Program-made: the position numbers and the translations under genes | The notes under the pieces: generated by a model | What the model was told of the DNA's origin: nothing | The model's database searches: none | The model's input: the letters and a program-made list of their open reading frames with translations, nothing else | Shown: piece after piece, positions 39,592 to 48,067 of the stretch | Numbering within the stretch: the first letter of the stretch is position 1 | Layout of the letters: each line of letters starts with the position of its first letter | Source of the DNA: Acidobacteriota bacterium | GTDB taxonomy: Bacteria > Acidobacteriota > Vicinamibacteria > Vicinamibacterales > JAFNAJ01 | Length of the DNA: 48,876 nucleotides | Assembly: GCA_023384575.1 (NCBI GenBank) | Contig: JAHDVP010000039.1 | Coordinates: forward strand, 1 to 48,876 | Direction of reading: 5' to 3'

Positions 39592-42156
39592 TCAGGAGGC
39601 CCAGACAATGAGGCCCATCTCGTGCGGGTGGCCGAGATCCTCGTGGCGTGGCAGCACGCGGACGGTCAGGCCCTGGGTGCCGCTCGTGCGGCACGGCACG
39701 GTGGCCTCGAACACGGTGTCGGCCGCGCGAGGGGAGGCCGCGCTCGCCTGCATGGGTACGATGCCCGGCTGGACGATCTCGCGGCCCTCGTGCAGCCGGC
39801 CGAGGCACACCTGCGGCGCGACGTCGTCTGGGCCGAGGGAGCCCGTGTGAACGGTGGCGCGTACGACGACGTCGTGACCGACCTGCGTGTGGGGGGGCAG
39901 GACGACGTCGACCGACGTCACGCGGACCTCGCGCCAGTGGGCGCGCACGCGCGCCTTCCAGGCCGCGAGGGCGCGCGCGCGCCGGAAGTGGTCGTCCTCC
40001 AGCCTCGCCCGGCGCTCGTCGGCCGGCACGTACCCGCCGACCACGTATTGGTGCAGCATCCGGTTCGTGTTGAATACCGGGCAGAGCGCGGTAATCGCGC
40101 TGCGCATGCGCGCGACCCAGCCGCGGGGGACGTCGTCGGCCCCCCGCGTGTAGAAGAGCGGCACGATCTCGTGCTCGAGCAGGTCGAGCAGCGCGCCGGC
40201 CTCGACCCGATCCTGATACTCGTGATCCTCGTACTCCTCGCCCCGTCCGATGGCCCAGCCGATGTCCGGCGAGTAGCCTTCGTCCCACCAGCCGTCGAGG
40301 ATACTCAGGTTGAGCGCGCCGTTGAACGCGGCTTTCATGCCGCTCGTGCCGCTCGCTTCGAGCGGCCGGCGTGGCGTGTTCAGCCAGACGTCGACGCCCT
40401 GCACGAGGTAGCGCGCGGCGATCTGGTCGTAGTCCTCGAGGAACACGATGCGACGCGCGAACTCGGGGCGGCGCGCCATCTGCACGATGTCGCGGATGAG
40501 GGCCTTTCCCGGCTCGTCGTGCGGGTGCGCCTTGCCCGCCACGAGCACCTGCACCGGCCGGTCGGCCGCATTGAGGATCCGGGCGAGGCGCTCGGGGTCG
40601 CGGAAGAGCAGCGTGCCGCGCTTGTAAGTGGCGAAGCGGCGCGCGAAGCCGATCGTCAGGGCCTCGGGGTCGAGGGCCTGTTCGGCGGCGGCCCGCTCGG
40701 TTGCGCTCGCACCGCGGGTCGAGAGCTGCGCCGCCAGCCGGCGGCGGCAGAAGCCGACGAGTCGCTCGCGCCGGCGCTCGTGCGTGCGCCACAGTTCCTC
40801 GCCGGGAATCTGCGCGCTGCGCGCCCATACCGCGGTGTCGCCGGGCTGCTCGGCCCAGCGCGGCCCGAGGTACCGGTCGTACAGCGTGCGCATGTCGTCG
40901 GAGATCCACGACTGCGGATGCACGCCGTTGGTGACGTAGCCGATGGGCACCTCCTCGACGGGCACGCCGGCCCAGACCACCTGCCACATCCGGCGTGAGA
41001 CCCGCCCGTGGAGCCGACTCACGCCGTTGACCGCGCTCGCCGTGCGCATGGCGAGCACCGCCATGTTGAACGGCGCGTCGTGGTGGCCAGGTTGCGAGCG
41101 CCCGAGATCGAGGAACGCCTCACGTGACAGGCCGAACGCCTCGCGATACGAGCCGAAGTAGCGATCCATCTGTTCGGGAGAGAAGGTGTCGATGCCGGCC
41201 GGCACGGGCGTGTGCGTGGTGAAGAGCCCGCTCGTGGTGACGATCTCCAGGGCCTCGTGGAACGACACCTGGTGCTTGCCCATCAGGTAACGAATCCGCT
41301 CGAGCCCGAGAAACGCGCAGTGCCCCTCGTTCATGTGGAAGATGCGCGGGCTGAGGTCGAGCGCGAGCAGGGCCCGGATGCCGCCGACTCCGAGCACGAT
41401 CTCCTGGTGCAGACGCATGTCGCTGTTGCCGCCGTACAGCTCGTCGGTGATGTCCTGGAGGTCCGGCGGATTCTCGGGGATGTTCGTGTCGAGCAACACG
41501 AGTGTCACGCGGCCCACCTGGACGCGCCAGCAGCGCACGACCACCGTGCGACCCGCGAGGTCGAGCGTCACGTGCACCGGCGCCCCGTCGGCCGTGTGGA
41601 ACGGCTTGAGCGGCATGACCGAGAAGTCGTTGACCGGACGTCGTTCCTGCTGCCAGCCCTCCGACGTCAGATACTGCCGGAAGTATCCCTTCTGATAGAG
41701 GAGACCGACGCCGACGAGCGGCACGCCGAGCTCGCTCGCCGACTTCAGGTGGTCGCCCGCGAGGATGCCGAGGCCGCCGGAGTAGATGGGCAGACACTCG
41801 GTGAGGCCGAATTCCATCGAGAAGTAGGCGACGAGCGGCCGCGAGGCATGCCCGTGCCGCTTCTCGTACCAGGTCGTGCCGTTGGCGACGTAGTCGCGCA
41901 AGCTTGCCGTCACGCGATCGAGATGGGCGAGGAACGCTTCGTCTTCGGCGGCCTGCTCGAGCCGCTCCTGCGGGAGGCTGCCGAGCAGCAGCACGGGGTT
42001 GTGCCCGGTGTCCTCCCAGAGGTCGCGGTCGAGCCGGCGGAAGAGGCTGATGGTCTCGTGGTCCCACGACCAGCGCAGGTTGTAGGCGAGCTCCTCGAGC
42101 GCGGCGAGCCGTGCCGGCAGGGCGGGACGGACGTGGAAGGTCTTGATCGGGCGCAT
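39592..42156 (-). CDS. glgP: alpha-glucan (glycogen) phosphorylase
   Basis: The enzyme cleaves alpha-1,4-glucans with phosphate to glucose 1-phosphate, using PLP, in the cytosol. It has 854 residues, the length of the GlgP form that begins with a DUF3417 domain (LPARLAALEELAYNLRWSWD). Further landmarks: YFSMEFGLTECLPIYSGGLG, then ILAGDHLKSASE; FHMNEGHCAF; VTNGVHPQSWI; and near the PLP site LEASGTSGMKAAFNGALNLS, which contains the Schiff-base Lys. The start ATG 42156 sits 6 nt after TAGCGT, with no Shine-Dalgarno between. No glycogen synthase or branching enzyme is in the window. Confidence 0.95.
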   Translation of the reverse strand: MRPIKTFHVRPALPARLAALEELAYNLRWSWDHETISLFRRLDRDLWEDTGHNPVLLLGSLPQERLEQAAEDEAFLAHLDRVTASLRDYVANGTTWYEKRHGHASRPLVAYFSMEFGLTECLPIYSGGLGILAGDHLKSASELGVPLVGVGLLYQKGYFRQYLTSEGWQQERRPVNDFSVMPLKPFHTADGAPVHVTLDLAGRTVVVRCWRVQVGRVTLVLLDTNIPENPPDLQDITDELYGGNSDMRLHQEIVLGVGGIRALLALDLSPRIFHMNEGHCAFLGLERIRYLMGKHQVSFHEALEIVTTSGLFTTHTPVPAGIDTFSPEQMDRYFGSYREAFGLSREAFLDLGRSQPGHHDAPFNMAVLAMRTASAVNGVSRLHGRVSRRMWQVVWAGVPVEEVPIGYVTNGVHPQSWISDDMRTLYDRYLGPRWAEQPGDTAVWARSAQIPGEELWRTHERRRERLVGFCRRRLAAQLSTRGASATERAAAEQALDPEALTIGFARRFATYKRGTLLFRDPERLARILNAADRPVQVLVAGKAHPHDEPGKALIRDIVQMARRPEFARRIVFLEDYDQIAARYLVQGVDVWLNTPRRPLEASGTSGMKAAFNGALNLSILDGWWDEGYSPDIGWAIGRGEEYEDHEYQDRVEAGALLDLLEHEIVPLFYTRGADDVPRGWVARMRSAITALCPVFNTNRMLHQYVVGGYVPADERRARLEDDHFRRARALAAWKARVRAHWREVRVTSVDVVLPPHTQVGHDVVVRATVHTGSLGPDDVAPQVCLGRLHEGREIVQPGIVPMQASAASPRAADTVFEATVPCRTSGTQGLTVRVLPRHEDLGHPHEMGLIVWAS

Positions 42157-42162
42157 GGGAGC

Positions 42163-42168
42163 ACGCTA
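42163..42168 (-). promoter_or_regulatory. -10-like box 6 nt before glgP start
   Basis: On the minus strand TAGCGT is followed by GCTCCC and ATG 42156. The same hexamer with the same spacing precedes the VTT gene (23467-23472). No clear -35. Confidence 0.35.
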
Positions 42169-42193
42169 CACCCGGCACCCGGCGCGGGCAAGT

Positions 42194-42228
42194 GCGGGCT
42201 CCACGCGGGCTCCACGCGCGGGCTCCAC
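42194..42228. repeat. short tandem repeat (11-bp unit, three copies)
   Basis: GCGGGCTCCAC occurs at 42194-42204, 42205-42215 and 42218-42228. It lies in the divergent region between glgP and the cytochrome gene. Function unknown. Confidence 0.75.
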
Positions 42229-42301
42229 GCCTGAACCCCGCGCCACGCCGCGGCGTGGCCATGGCTCGCTCTTTGCAGCGCTGCCCGTCATCGTCTTCAT
42301 C

Positions 42302-42319
42302 CTGCCGGGTTTTCGGCAG
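42302..42319. repeat. hairpin in glgP / cytochrome intergenic region
   Basis: CTGCCG (42302-42307) and CGGCAG (42314-42319) flank GGTTTT. It is a perfect 6-bp stem about 125 bp before the cytochrome start. Possible 5'-leader structure; no further evidence. Confidence 0.5.
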
Positions 42320-42443
42320 CGCGTCACGGCGGATATTCCGGCGGTCGGTCGAATCATCGCTCAGCGCTCGACCCCTGCGTCGCGGCGGCCCGCTGCGGGC
42401 CGCGCGGCGCACCCACTCCGCGCCCCCGCTGCGAGTGGCCTCC

Positions 42444-42905
42444 ATGAAGGGCCGGTTCGAAGACTACGCGCACGTCCTGCGCCTCGTCGCCATCTTCGCG
42501 GCGGGCCTCGTCCTCTTCCTCATGCTCAGGGCCTGGCTGGTGCCGGACGACTTCGGCGTCTACGGCCACTATCGTGCGCGGGCCCTCGACGCCAACCGCG
42601 ACCATCCCGTCGTCTTCGCGGGCGCGCAGGCATGCATCGACTGCCACGGCGACGTCGCCGAGACGCGGGCCGCTGGCCGTCACGCCACGGTCAGCTGCGA
42701 GGCGTGCCACGGCGCGCTCGCCGCGCACGCGGCAGGCGAGAGCGACGAGATCCCGGCGCGGCCCGATCCACGCGTGGGCTGCGAACGCTGCCACGACGCG
42801 CGGGCCGGCAAGCCCGTCGCGTTTCCGCAGGTCGACGTCGCCGACCACGCGCCCGAGGGCGCGTGCACCGCCTGTCACCAGCCGCACAGCCCGGTCATCC
42901 AGTAG
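42444..42905 (+). CDS. membrane-anchored tetraheme cytochrome c
   Basis: The protein has 153 residues from ATG 42444; the longer frame to 42192 reads through repeats. A single membrane span near the N-terminus (VLRLVAIFAAGLVLFLML) anchors it, leaving the heme domain outside. Four CxxCH heme sites are clear: CIDCH (64), CEACH (85), CERCH (113) and CTACH (141). It resembles the cytochrome subunits of quinone-linked NrfD-type complexes such as QrcA or DsrJ-like proteins, but I cannot assign a family. The ferredoxin gene starts 10 bp downstream and NrfD follows, so the three are an operon-like electron-transfer module at the membrane. Confidence 0.87.
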   Translation: MKGRFEDYAHVLRLVAIFAAGLVLFLMLRAWLVPDDFGVYGHYRARALDANRDHPVVFAGAQACIDCHGDVAETRAAGRHATVSCEACHGALAAHAAGESDEIPARPDPRVGCERCHDARAGKPVAFPQVDVADHAPEGACTACHQPHSPVIQ

Positions 42906-42915
42906 GAGCGTTTCG

Positions 42916-43680
42916 ATGGACCACGACCGCCGCGCGTTCCTCGCACAGACCGGCAAGCTGCTGGTGCTCACGGGCGCCGCCGCCGTCGCCTGGGATCACG
43001 TGCTCGCCGGCGCGCCGGAAGGGGCGCCGAACTACCGCGCCACCGACCACTGGTGGGCGATGATCGTCGACATCGAGGTCTGCATCGGGTGCGGCACGTG
43101 CGTCAGCGCCTGCAAGACCGAGAACGACGTCCCGGTCACGCCAGGCGCGTTCCGCACCTGGGTGGAGCGGTACCAGGTCGATCCGCTCGACTGGGAGCAC
43201 CCGCTCGTCGACTCGCCGGACGGGGCCTACTCGGGGTTCCCCGACCTCACGCACTCCACCGACGATCGCAAGGTGTTCTTCGTGCCGAAGCTGTGCAACC
43301 AGTGCGCCGATTCGCCGTGCGTGCAGGTGTGCCCGGTCGGCGCCACCTTCGTCTCGCCCGATGGCGTGGTGCTCGTTGACAAGGACTACTGCCTCGGCTG
43401 CCGCTACTGCGTGCAGGCCTGCCCGTACGGCAGCCGCTTCATCGACCACCGGTCGATGACCGCCGACAAGTGCACGTTCTGCTACCACCGCATCACGCGC
43501 GGCCTGACGACGGCATGCTGCGAGGTGTGTCCGACGGGCGCGCGCCGGCTCGCCGACCTGAAGAACCCCGCCGACCCCGTGCACGAGTTCCTGCGCACGC
43601 ACAAGGTCCACGTCCTGAAGCCGCAACTGGCGACGGGCTCGAAGGTCTACTACCACGGCCTCGACGGCTCGGTTCGATAG
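42916..43680 (+). CDS. Tat-exported ferredoxin subunit with four 4Fe-4S clusters (NrfC/PsrB-like)
   Basis: The protein has 254 residues. An N-terminal twin-arginine signal (DRRAFLAQTGKLLVLTGAAA) directs folded export. Sixteen cluster cysteines appear in four groups: 56/59/62/66 in CIGCGTCVSAC, 127/130/135/139 in CNQCADSPCVQVC, 159/162/165/169 in CLGCRYCVQAC and 186/189/201/205 in CTFCY...CCEVC. That is the DMSO/polysulfide-reductase electron-transfer subunit pattern, which normally bridges a catalytic Mo subunit and NrfD. Here no such catalytic subunit is nearby. The tetraheme cytochrome lies upstream and NrfD downstream. Confidence 0.92.
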   Translation: MDHDRRAFLAQTGKLLVLTGAAAVAWDHVLAGAPEGAPNYRATDHWWAMIVDIEVCIGCGTCVSACKTENDVPVTPGAFRTWVERYQVDPLDWEHPLVDSPDGAYSGFPDLTHSTDDRKVFFVPKLCNQCADSPCVQVCPVGATFVSPDGVVLVDKDYCLGCRYCVQACPYGSRFIDHRSMTADKCTFCYHRITRGLTTACCEVCPTGARRLADLKNPADPVHEFLRTHKVHVLKPQLATGSKVYYHGLDGSVR

Positions 43681-43689
43681 GGGCGCACC

Positions 43690-44859
43690 ATGCATGGCGT
43701 CGAAGGTTTCATCTTTCCGAACGAGTTCGAGCTCCAGTGGAGCGTGCTCATCGTGCTCTACCCCTTCATCACCGGGCTGGTGGCCGGGGCGTTCATCCTG
43801 GCGTCGCTCGAGCGGGTCTTCAACGTGCAGGCGGTGAAGCCGACGTACCGCCTCGCGCTGCTGACGGCGCTGGCCTTCCTGCTGGTCGCGCCCTTGCCGC
43901 TGCAACTGCACCTCGGCCACCCAGCCCGGTCGTTCTCGATGTACCTCACGCCGCACCGCGAGTCGGCGATGGCGATGTTCGGGTTCGTCTACCTCTGGTA
44001 CCTGATGGTGGTCCTGCTGCTCGAGATCTGGTTCGACTACCGCAAGGACCTGGTGCTGACGAAGCGGGCGAGCACGGGCCTCAAGCGCTGGTTCTACGGC
44101 GTGCTGACGCTCGGGTCGGACAACATCTCGGAGGGCGCGCTGCGCGTCGACGACCGGCTGGGGCGGATCATCACCGTTGTCGGCATCCCGTCGGCCTTCC
44201 TGCTGCACGGGTACGTGGGATTCATCTTCGGGTCGGTGAAGGCGAACCCCTGGTGGTCGACGCCGCTCATGCCCGTGGTGTTCCTGTTCTCGGCCATCGT
44301 GTCGGGCATCGCGCTGGTGATGCTCATCTACATGGCCGCCACGTGGCTGCGGCGGCAGCCCATCGACATGAAGTGTGTCGACACGATCGCGAAGTATCTC
44401 TTCTATGCGTTCCTCATCGATTTCTCGCTCGAGATGCTCGACCTGCTGCACCGCATCTACGAGTCGGACGAGTCGTTCCGCGCGCTCGACTTCATGGTTC
44501 ACACGCGCCTCTTCACGTCGCAGATCGTCATTCAGATCATCGTCGGCACCCTCGTGCCGCTCGCCCTGCTGGCGCTGCCGCAGCTCATGACTCTCGCCGA
44601 GAGGACACGGCGCACGATCTACGTCGTCGGCGGGGTGCTCACGCTCGTCGGCATCTTCGCGATGCGCTGGAACGTCGTGATCGGCGGGCAGCTCTTCTCG
44701 AAGAGCTTCCTCGGCTACACGTCGTACAAGATGGAGTTCGCCACGCGCGAGGGGCTGCTCCCCGCGATTCTGCTGATGATTCTGCCGTTCGTGATCCTCT
44801 GGGCGCTGGTGCGGCTGCTGCCGCCGTGGGACCACGCGCCCGCCTCGGCCCGCGAGTGA
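43690..44859 (+). CDS. NrfD/PsrC-type quinone-interacting membrane subunit
   Basis: The protein has 389 residues and about eight to nine membrane spans. NrfD-like features: the start with FELQWSVLIVLYPFITGLVA, LHLGHPARSFSMYL (a conserved His-x-G-x-P patch), FGFVYLWYLMVVLLLEIWFD, and the later FLIDFSLEMLDLLHRIYESD. It would oxidise or reduce quinol in the membrane and hand electrons to the iron-sulfur subunit. The gene begins 9 bp after that subunit. The longer DUF-type membrane gene 19 bp downstream is probably in the same transcript but is not of the NrfD family. Confidence 0.9.
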   Translation: MHGVEGFIFPNEFELQWSVLIVLYPFITGLVAGAFILASLERVFNVQAVKPTYRLALLTALAFLLVAPLPLQLHLGHPARSFSMYLTPHRESAMAMFGFVYLWYLMVVLLLEIWFDYRKDLVLTKRASTGLKRWFYGVLTLGSDNISEGALRVDDRLGRIITVVGIPSAFLLHGYVGFIFGSVKANPWWSTPLMPVVFLFSAIVSGIALVMLIYMAATWLRRQPIDMKCVDTIAKYLFYAFLIDFSLEMLDLLHRIYESDESFRALDFMVHTRLFTSQIVIQIIVGTLVPLALLALPQLMTLAERTRRTIYVVGGVLTLVGIFAMRWNVVIGGQLFSKSFLGYTSYKMEFATREGLLPAILLMILPFVILWALVRLLPPWDHAPASARE

Positions 44860-44878
44860 TCGCCGGGAGGGTCCGGCC

Positions 44879-46606
44879 ATGGACGAGCGACTCGACCGCG
44901 TGGAGGCCAGCCTCCTCCGTCTGGAAGGGACGTTGCTCGGCCTCGAGGCGCGCGTCGCCCATCTCGAGGCGCGCGTCGGCGAGGCGCCGCGTCCGATCGG
45001 GGCCGACGCGGCAGCCCTGGTGGAGATCGCGCAGGGTGGCGTCGCGCCTCCCGTCGGGCGCGAGCAGGACGTCGCCGGGCTCCTCTCGCTCGCAGGCCGG
45101 ACGCTGCTCGTGCTGGGCGGCGCGTACGTGCTGCGTGCGCTGACCGACGGCGAGGCGCTCCCGCGCGGCGCAGGTGTTGCCTTCGGGCTGGTCTACGCCG
45201 CGGCGTGGCTGGGTGCGGCCCACGCTTCGGCCGGCGAGCGCTCGACGAGCGCGACGTTCCACGGCGGCGTGGGCCTCGCCATCGGCATGCCGCTCGTCTG
45301 GGAGGCCACCACACGGTTCGGCCTGCTGTCCCCGGCCTGGGGTGCGGTCGCGCTCGCTGCGCTGACCGCGGGCGGCCTGGTCGTGGCCTGGCACAAGCAC
45401 CTGCACCTGCTCGCCTGGCTGGCGACCGGCGGGGCCCTCGCTGCCGCGATCGCGCTCATGGTGACGACCGGCGCGTACCTGCCCGTCGCTGTCTTCACCA
45501 TCAGCCTTGGCCTCGCCGCGTTGTGGCTCGGGTACGACCGCGACTGGTTCGGACTGCGCTGGGTGGTCGCCCTGCCGGCCAACGTGCTCGTCGTCATGGT
45601 GACGAGCCGGGCACTCGCCGGACGCGAGGATCCCGCGACGGCGCTCGGCGTGCAATTGCTGCTCGTCGCGGCCTACCTCGGCGTCATCGCGGCCCGCACC
45701 CTCGTGCGCGGCCGCAGCGTGATTCCCTTCGAGGTGGCGCAGACCATCGTCGGGTCCGCCGTCGGCCTCGGCGGCGCCGTGGCGTTGGTCCGCGCCAGCG
45801 GCAGCGGCATGGTTCCCCTCGGGGTCGCGAGCCTCGGGCTCGGCGTCGCCACGTACGCCGTGGCGTTCGCGTTCGTCGATCGCCGCCAGGGGCACGGGCT
45901 GAACTTCTACTACTACACGACGTTCGCGCTGGCGCTGACGCTCGTTGGCGGCACGCTGCTGCTGGCGGGACAGGTGGCCGCGCTGCTGTGGGCCGGCCTG
46001 GCCGTGGCTTCGTGCGTGCTCGGCCGCCGCCTGTCGCGCCTGGCCTTCGCCCTTCACGGTGCCGTGTACGTCGTGGCGGCCGCCTGGACGTCGGGTCTTG
46101 CGGCCAGCGCCGCGTCGGCGCTGACGGCGCAGAGCACAGCCGTGTGGCCCGCGCCGACACTCGCCGCGTGGACCGTCCTATTCGCCATCGTGGCCTGCGC
46201 GGTGATGCTCCCGCCCGACCCCACCGGCCGCTCGGATGGGATCGGCCGGATGCCACGCGTGACGGTGGCGACGCTTCTCCTCGTGTCGGCCGCGGGACTG
46301 ATCGTCGCGTGGCTCGTGTCGAGGTTCGCCGGCACGCCTGGCGTCGACGCCGATCCGGGCATCGTCGCCACGCTCCGCACCGTGGTGCTCGCCTCGGTCG
46401 CCGTGGCGGTGGCGTGGGCCGGAAGACACGCGCGTTTCCCCGACGTCGGCTGGGCGCTCTACCCGATCCTGGTCCTGACGGCCGTCAAGCTGGTCGTCGA
46501 AGACTTCCCGCGATCACGACCGGCGACGCTGTTTGTCGCCCTGGCGGCGTACGGCGTCGCGCTCATCCTGGCGCCCCGCCTGGGGCGGGGCGCCAGGGTG
46601 GAGTAG
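44879..46606 (+). CDS. polytopic membrane protein, DUF2339-like
   Basis: The protein has 575 residues. The N-terminal ~35 residues are a coiled coil (MDERLDRVEASLLRLEGTLL, LGLEARVAHLEARVGE). After a linker, about 14 or more hydrophobic helices fill the rest. A short helix then Leu-rich spans (AGRTLLVLGGAYVLRALTDG), and FNFYYYTT-like GLNFYYYTTFALALTLVGGT, recall DUF2339 membrane proteins, whose function is unknown. It is 19 bp after the NrfD gene, though a functional link to the redox module is not established. Its last codons lie in a perfect 14-bp hairpin. Confidence 0.6.
   Translation: MDERLDRVEASLLRLEGTLLGLEARVAHLEARVGEAPRPIGADAAALVEIAQGGVAPPVGREQDVAGLLSLAGRTLLVLGGAYVLRALTDGEALPRGAGVAFGLVYAAAWLGAAHASAGERSTSATFHGGVGLAIGMPLVWEATTRFGLLSPAWGAVALAALTAGGLVVAWHKHLHLLAWLATGGALAAAIALMVTTGAYLPVAVFTISLGLAALWLGYDRDWFGLRWVVALPANVLVVMVTSRALAGREDPATALGVQLLLVAAYLGVIAARTLVRGRSVIPFEVAQTIVGSAVGLGGAVALVRASGSGMVPLGVASLGLGVATYAVAFAFVDRRQGHGLNFYYYTTFALALTLVGGTLLLAGQVAALLWAGLAVASCVLGRRLSRLAFALHGAVYVVAAAWTSGLAASAASALTAQSTAVWPAPTLAAWTVLFAIVACAVMLPPDPTGRSDGIGRMPRVTVATLLLVSAAGLIVAWLVSRFAGTPGVDADPGIVATLRTVVLASVAVAVAWAGRHARFPDVGWALYPILVLTAVKLVVEDFPRSRPATLFVALAAYGVALILAPRLGRGARVE
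46567..46597. terminator. strong hairpin across the 3' end of the membrane protein gene
   Basis: A perfect 14-bp inverted repeat has arms 46567-46580 and 46584-46597 around TGG, all GC-rich. It lies inside the coding frame, ending 7 bp before the stop codon (46604-46606). No T-run follows, so it is not a classic intrinsic terminator. It sits between convergent genes. Confidence 0.45.
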
Positions 46607-46615
46607 TCTCGGTCA

Positions 46616-46643
46616 CAGGCTACAGGCTGCAGGCTACAGGCTG
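46616..46643. repeat. tandem 7-bp repeat CAGGCTA/CAGGCTG (four copies)
   Basis: CAGGCTA, CAGGCTG, CAGGCTA and CAGGCTG follow without gaps in the 48-bp gap between convergent genes. No gene overlaps it. Confidence 0.85.
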
Positions 46644-46654
46644 CGGCAGGCACT

Positions 46655-48040
46655 TCACCTCACCGGTGGTGAAGCGACGTGGCCGGACGCGCCCTGCCGT
46701 GTCCACACGAACGCGTCGGCGTCGTGCCGCACGTCGTCGGCTCCGGTCGGGTGGAACGACGAGAACGCGATGATGCGACCCCGCGCATCGATGGCCGGTC
46801 CGCCGCTCGGCGCCATCCAGGGAGCGTCCCCGTCACGACTGAGTCGCACGATCGTGCGCTCGTGACGATCGGCGAGGAAGACATCAGCGACCAGGTTGAT
46901 GTCGCGGTCGGCCCCGCGGCACCGCCGCGCGCACACGAGGTCGGATGCCGTCGACTGGAACACCACGAAGCGGCCGTCGGCCGAGACCGCCGGCAGGCGG
47001 CTCGGGCCGTTGCTGCTGCCACCGGCCGCGCTGCGGCTGACGAGCGACGTGGTCTCCGTGGCCAGATCGCGCACGAAGACGTCTTCGGCGCCGTTGCGAT
47101 CGCCCGCGACGAGGTTCGCCGCCGCGGACGCGAACACCACGGTTCGTCCGTCGCCGCTCAGCACGGGGTGGAAGCTCGGGCCATCCGGCTCCCCCCCGTC
47201 CCGCGCGTGCGTGACGCGGCGCGTCGTGCCGTTGAGCATGTCGCGTACGTAGACGCTGGCGACGGCGTGCGACGCCGGGCGGGGCCGGTTCTGCTCGGGA
47301 CCCTCGTCGAGACGTGCGGTCGACACGAAGGCGACGAAGCGCCCGGTATCGCACACGGCGGGGGAGTGACTGGTGCCGCGCGAGGGGAACACGCCCGAGG
47401 CGTCGACGCTGACGGGCTCGATCCGTCCCGATTCCACGTCGAGCACGTAGACGCCTTCACGGGTCGGATCGGCCCGTGAGCCGGCCACCAGGTTCGTGGC
47501 CGACGAGACGAACGCCACCCGACGTCCGTCTGCGCTCACTGCGGGCTGCCGGCTGTGCCCGTCCGGGGTGACGCCCCCTGCGAGTGCGTCGACCTCGCCC
47601 GTTCGCCCGGTCTGGCGATCGGTCATCATGGCCGCGCGGCGCGGTCCATCGGGGCCAATCGCCGTGTCCTCGAAGACGACCACCCGGCCGTCGGCGCTGA
47701 TGCGCGGGCGGCGGTTGCCGATGTACGCGCCGCGCCGAGGCTCGGCCGCCAGGCTCTCGACGGTGAGCCGGCCCGAAGCCAGATCGAGCACGTAGACGTC
47801 GGCCGTCCCGTTGGTGTCGGCGGGCACGAGCGACGCGTCCGACGAGAACGCCAGGAAGCGTCCGTCGCCGCCGAGCGACAGCGATGCGGCGTCGGCGAAC
47901 GTGGCGCTGCTCGTGAGCTGCTGCCGCGCCGTCACGAACGTGTGGGGCTCGGCCGGCAGAGCGACCGGTGCGAACGCACCCAGACCGAGCACGAGCCACG
48001 AGGGTCGCGAGCCGAGTGAGGAAGCGGACCGCCTCGCCAT
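46655..48040 (-). CDS. secreted PD40/WD40-like beta-propeller protein
   Basis: The protein has 461 residues from ATG 48040, with GGAG 6 nt upstream; a TTG start at 48052 is possible but less likely. A signal peptide (SWLVLGLGAFAPVALPA) directs it outside the cytoplasm. The rest is a beta-propeller of TolB-type PD40 repeats: DGRFLAFSSDASLVPAD...DVYVLDLASG, DGRRVAFVSSATNLVAG..GVYVLDVESG, DGRTVVFASAAANLVAGD..DVFVRDLATE. Tandem repeats of the pattern sit roughly 50-60 residues apart. No catalytic domain is seen. The metalloprotease-like gene lies 27 bp upstream, so the two are probably co-transcribed. Confidence 0.85.
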   Translation of the reverse strand: MARRSASSLGSRPSWLVLGLGAFAPVALPAEPHTFVTARQQLTSSATFADAASLSLGGDGRFLAFSSDASLVPADTNGTADVYVLDLASGRLTVESLAAEPRRGAYIGNRRPRISADGRVVVFEDTAIGPDGPRRAAMMTDRQTGRTGEVDALAGGVTPDGHSRQPAVSADGRRVAFVSSATNLVAGSRADPTREGVYVLDVESGRIEPVSVDASGVFPSRGTSHSPAVCDTGRFVAFVSTARLDEGPEQNRPRPASHAVASVYVRDMLNGTTRRVTHARDGGEPDGPSFHPVLSGDGRTVVFASAAANLVAGDRNGAEDVFVRDLATETTSLVSRSAAGGSSNGPSRLPAVSADGRFVVFQSTASDLVCARRCRGADRDINLVADVFLADRHERTIVRLSRDGDAPWMAPSGGPAIDARGRIIAFSSFHPTGADDVRHDADAFVWTRQGASGHVASPPVR

Positions 48041-48067
48041 GGGGGACTCCAAGGGTGCCGGCGAGGG

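Noticed and set aside
42895-44880. Minus-strand open frame of 661 codons opposite the ferredoxin/NrfD genes
   Set aside because: It is antisense to two well-conserved genes and its product is low-complexity His/Arg/Glu-rich sequence.
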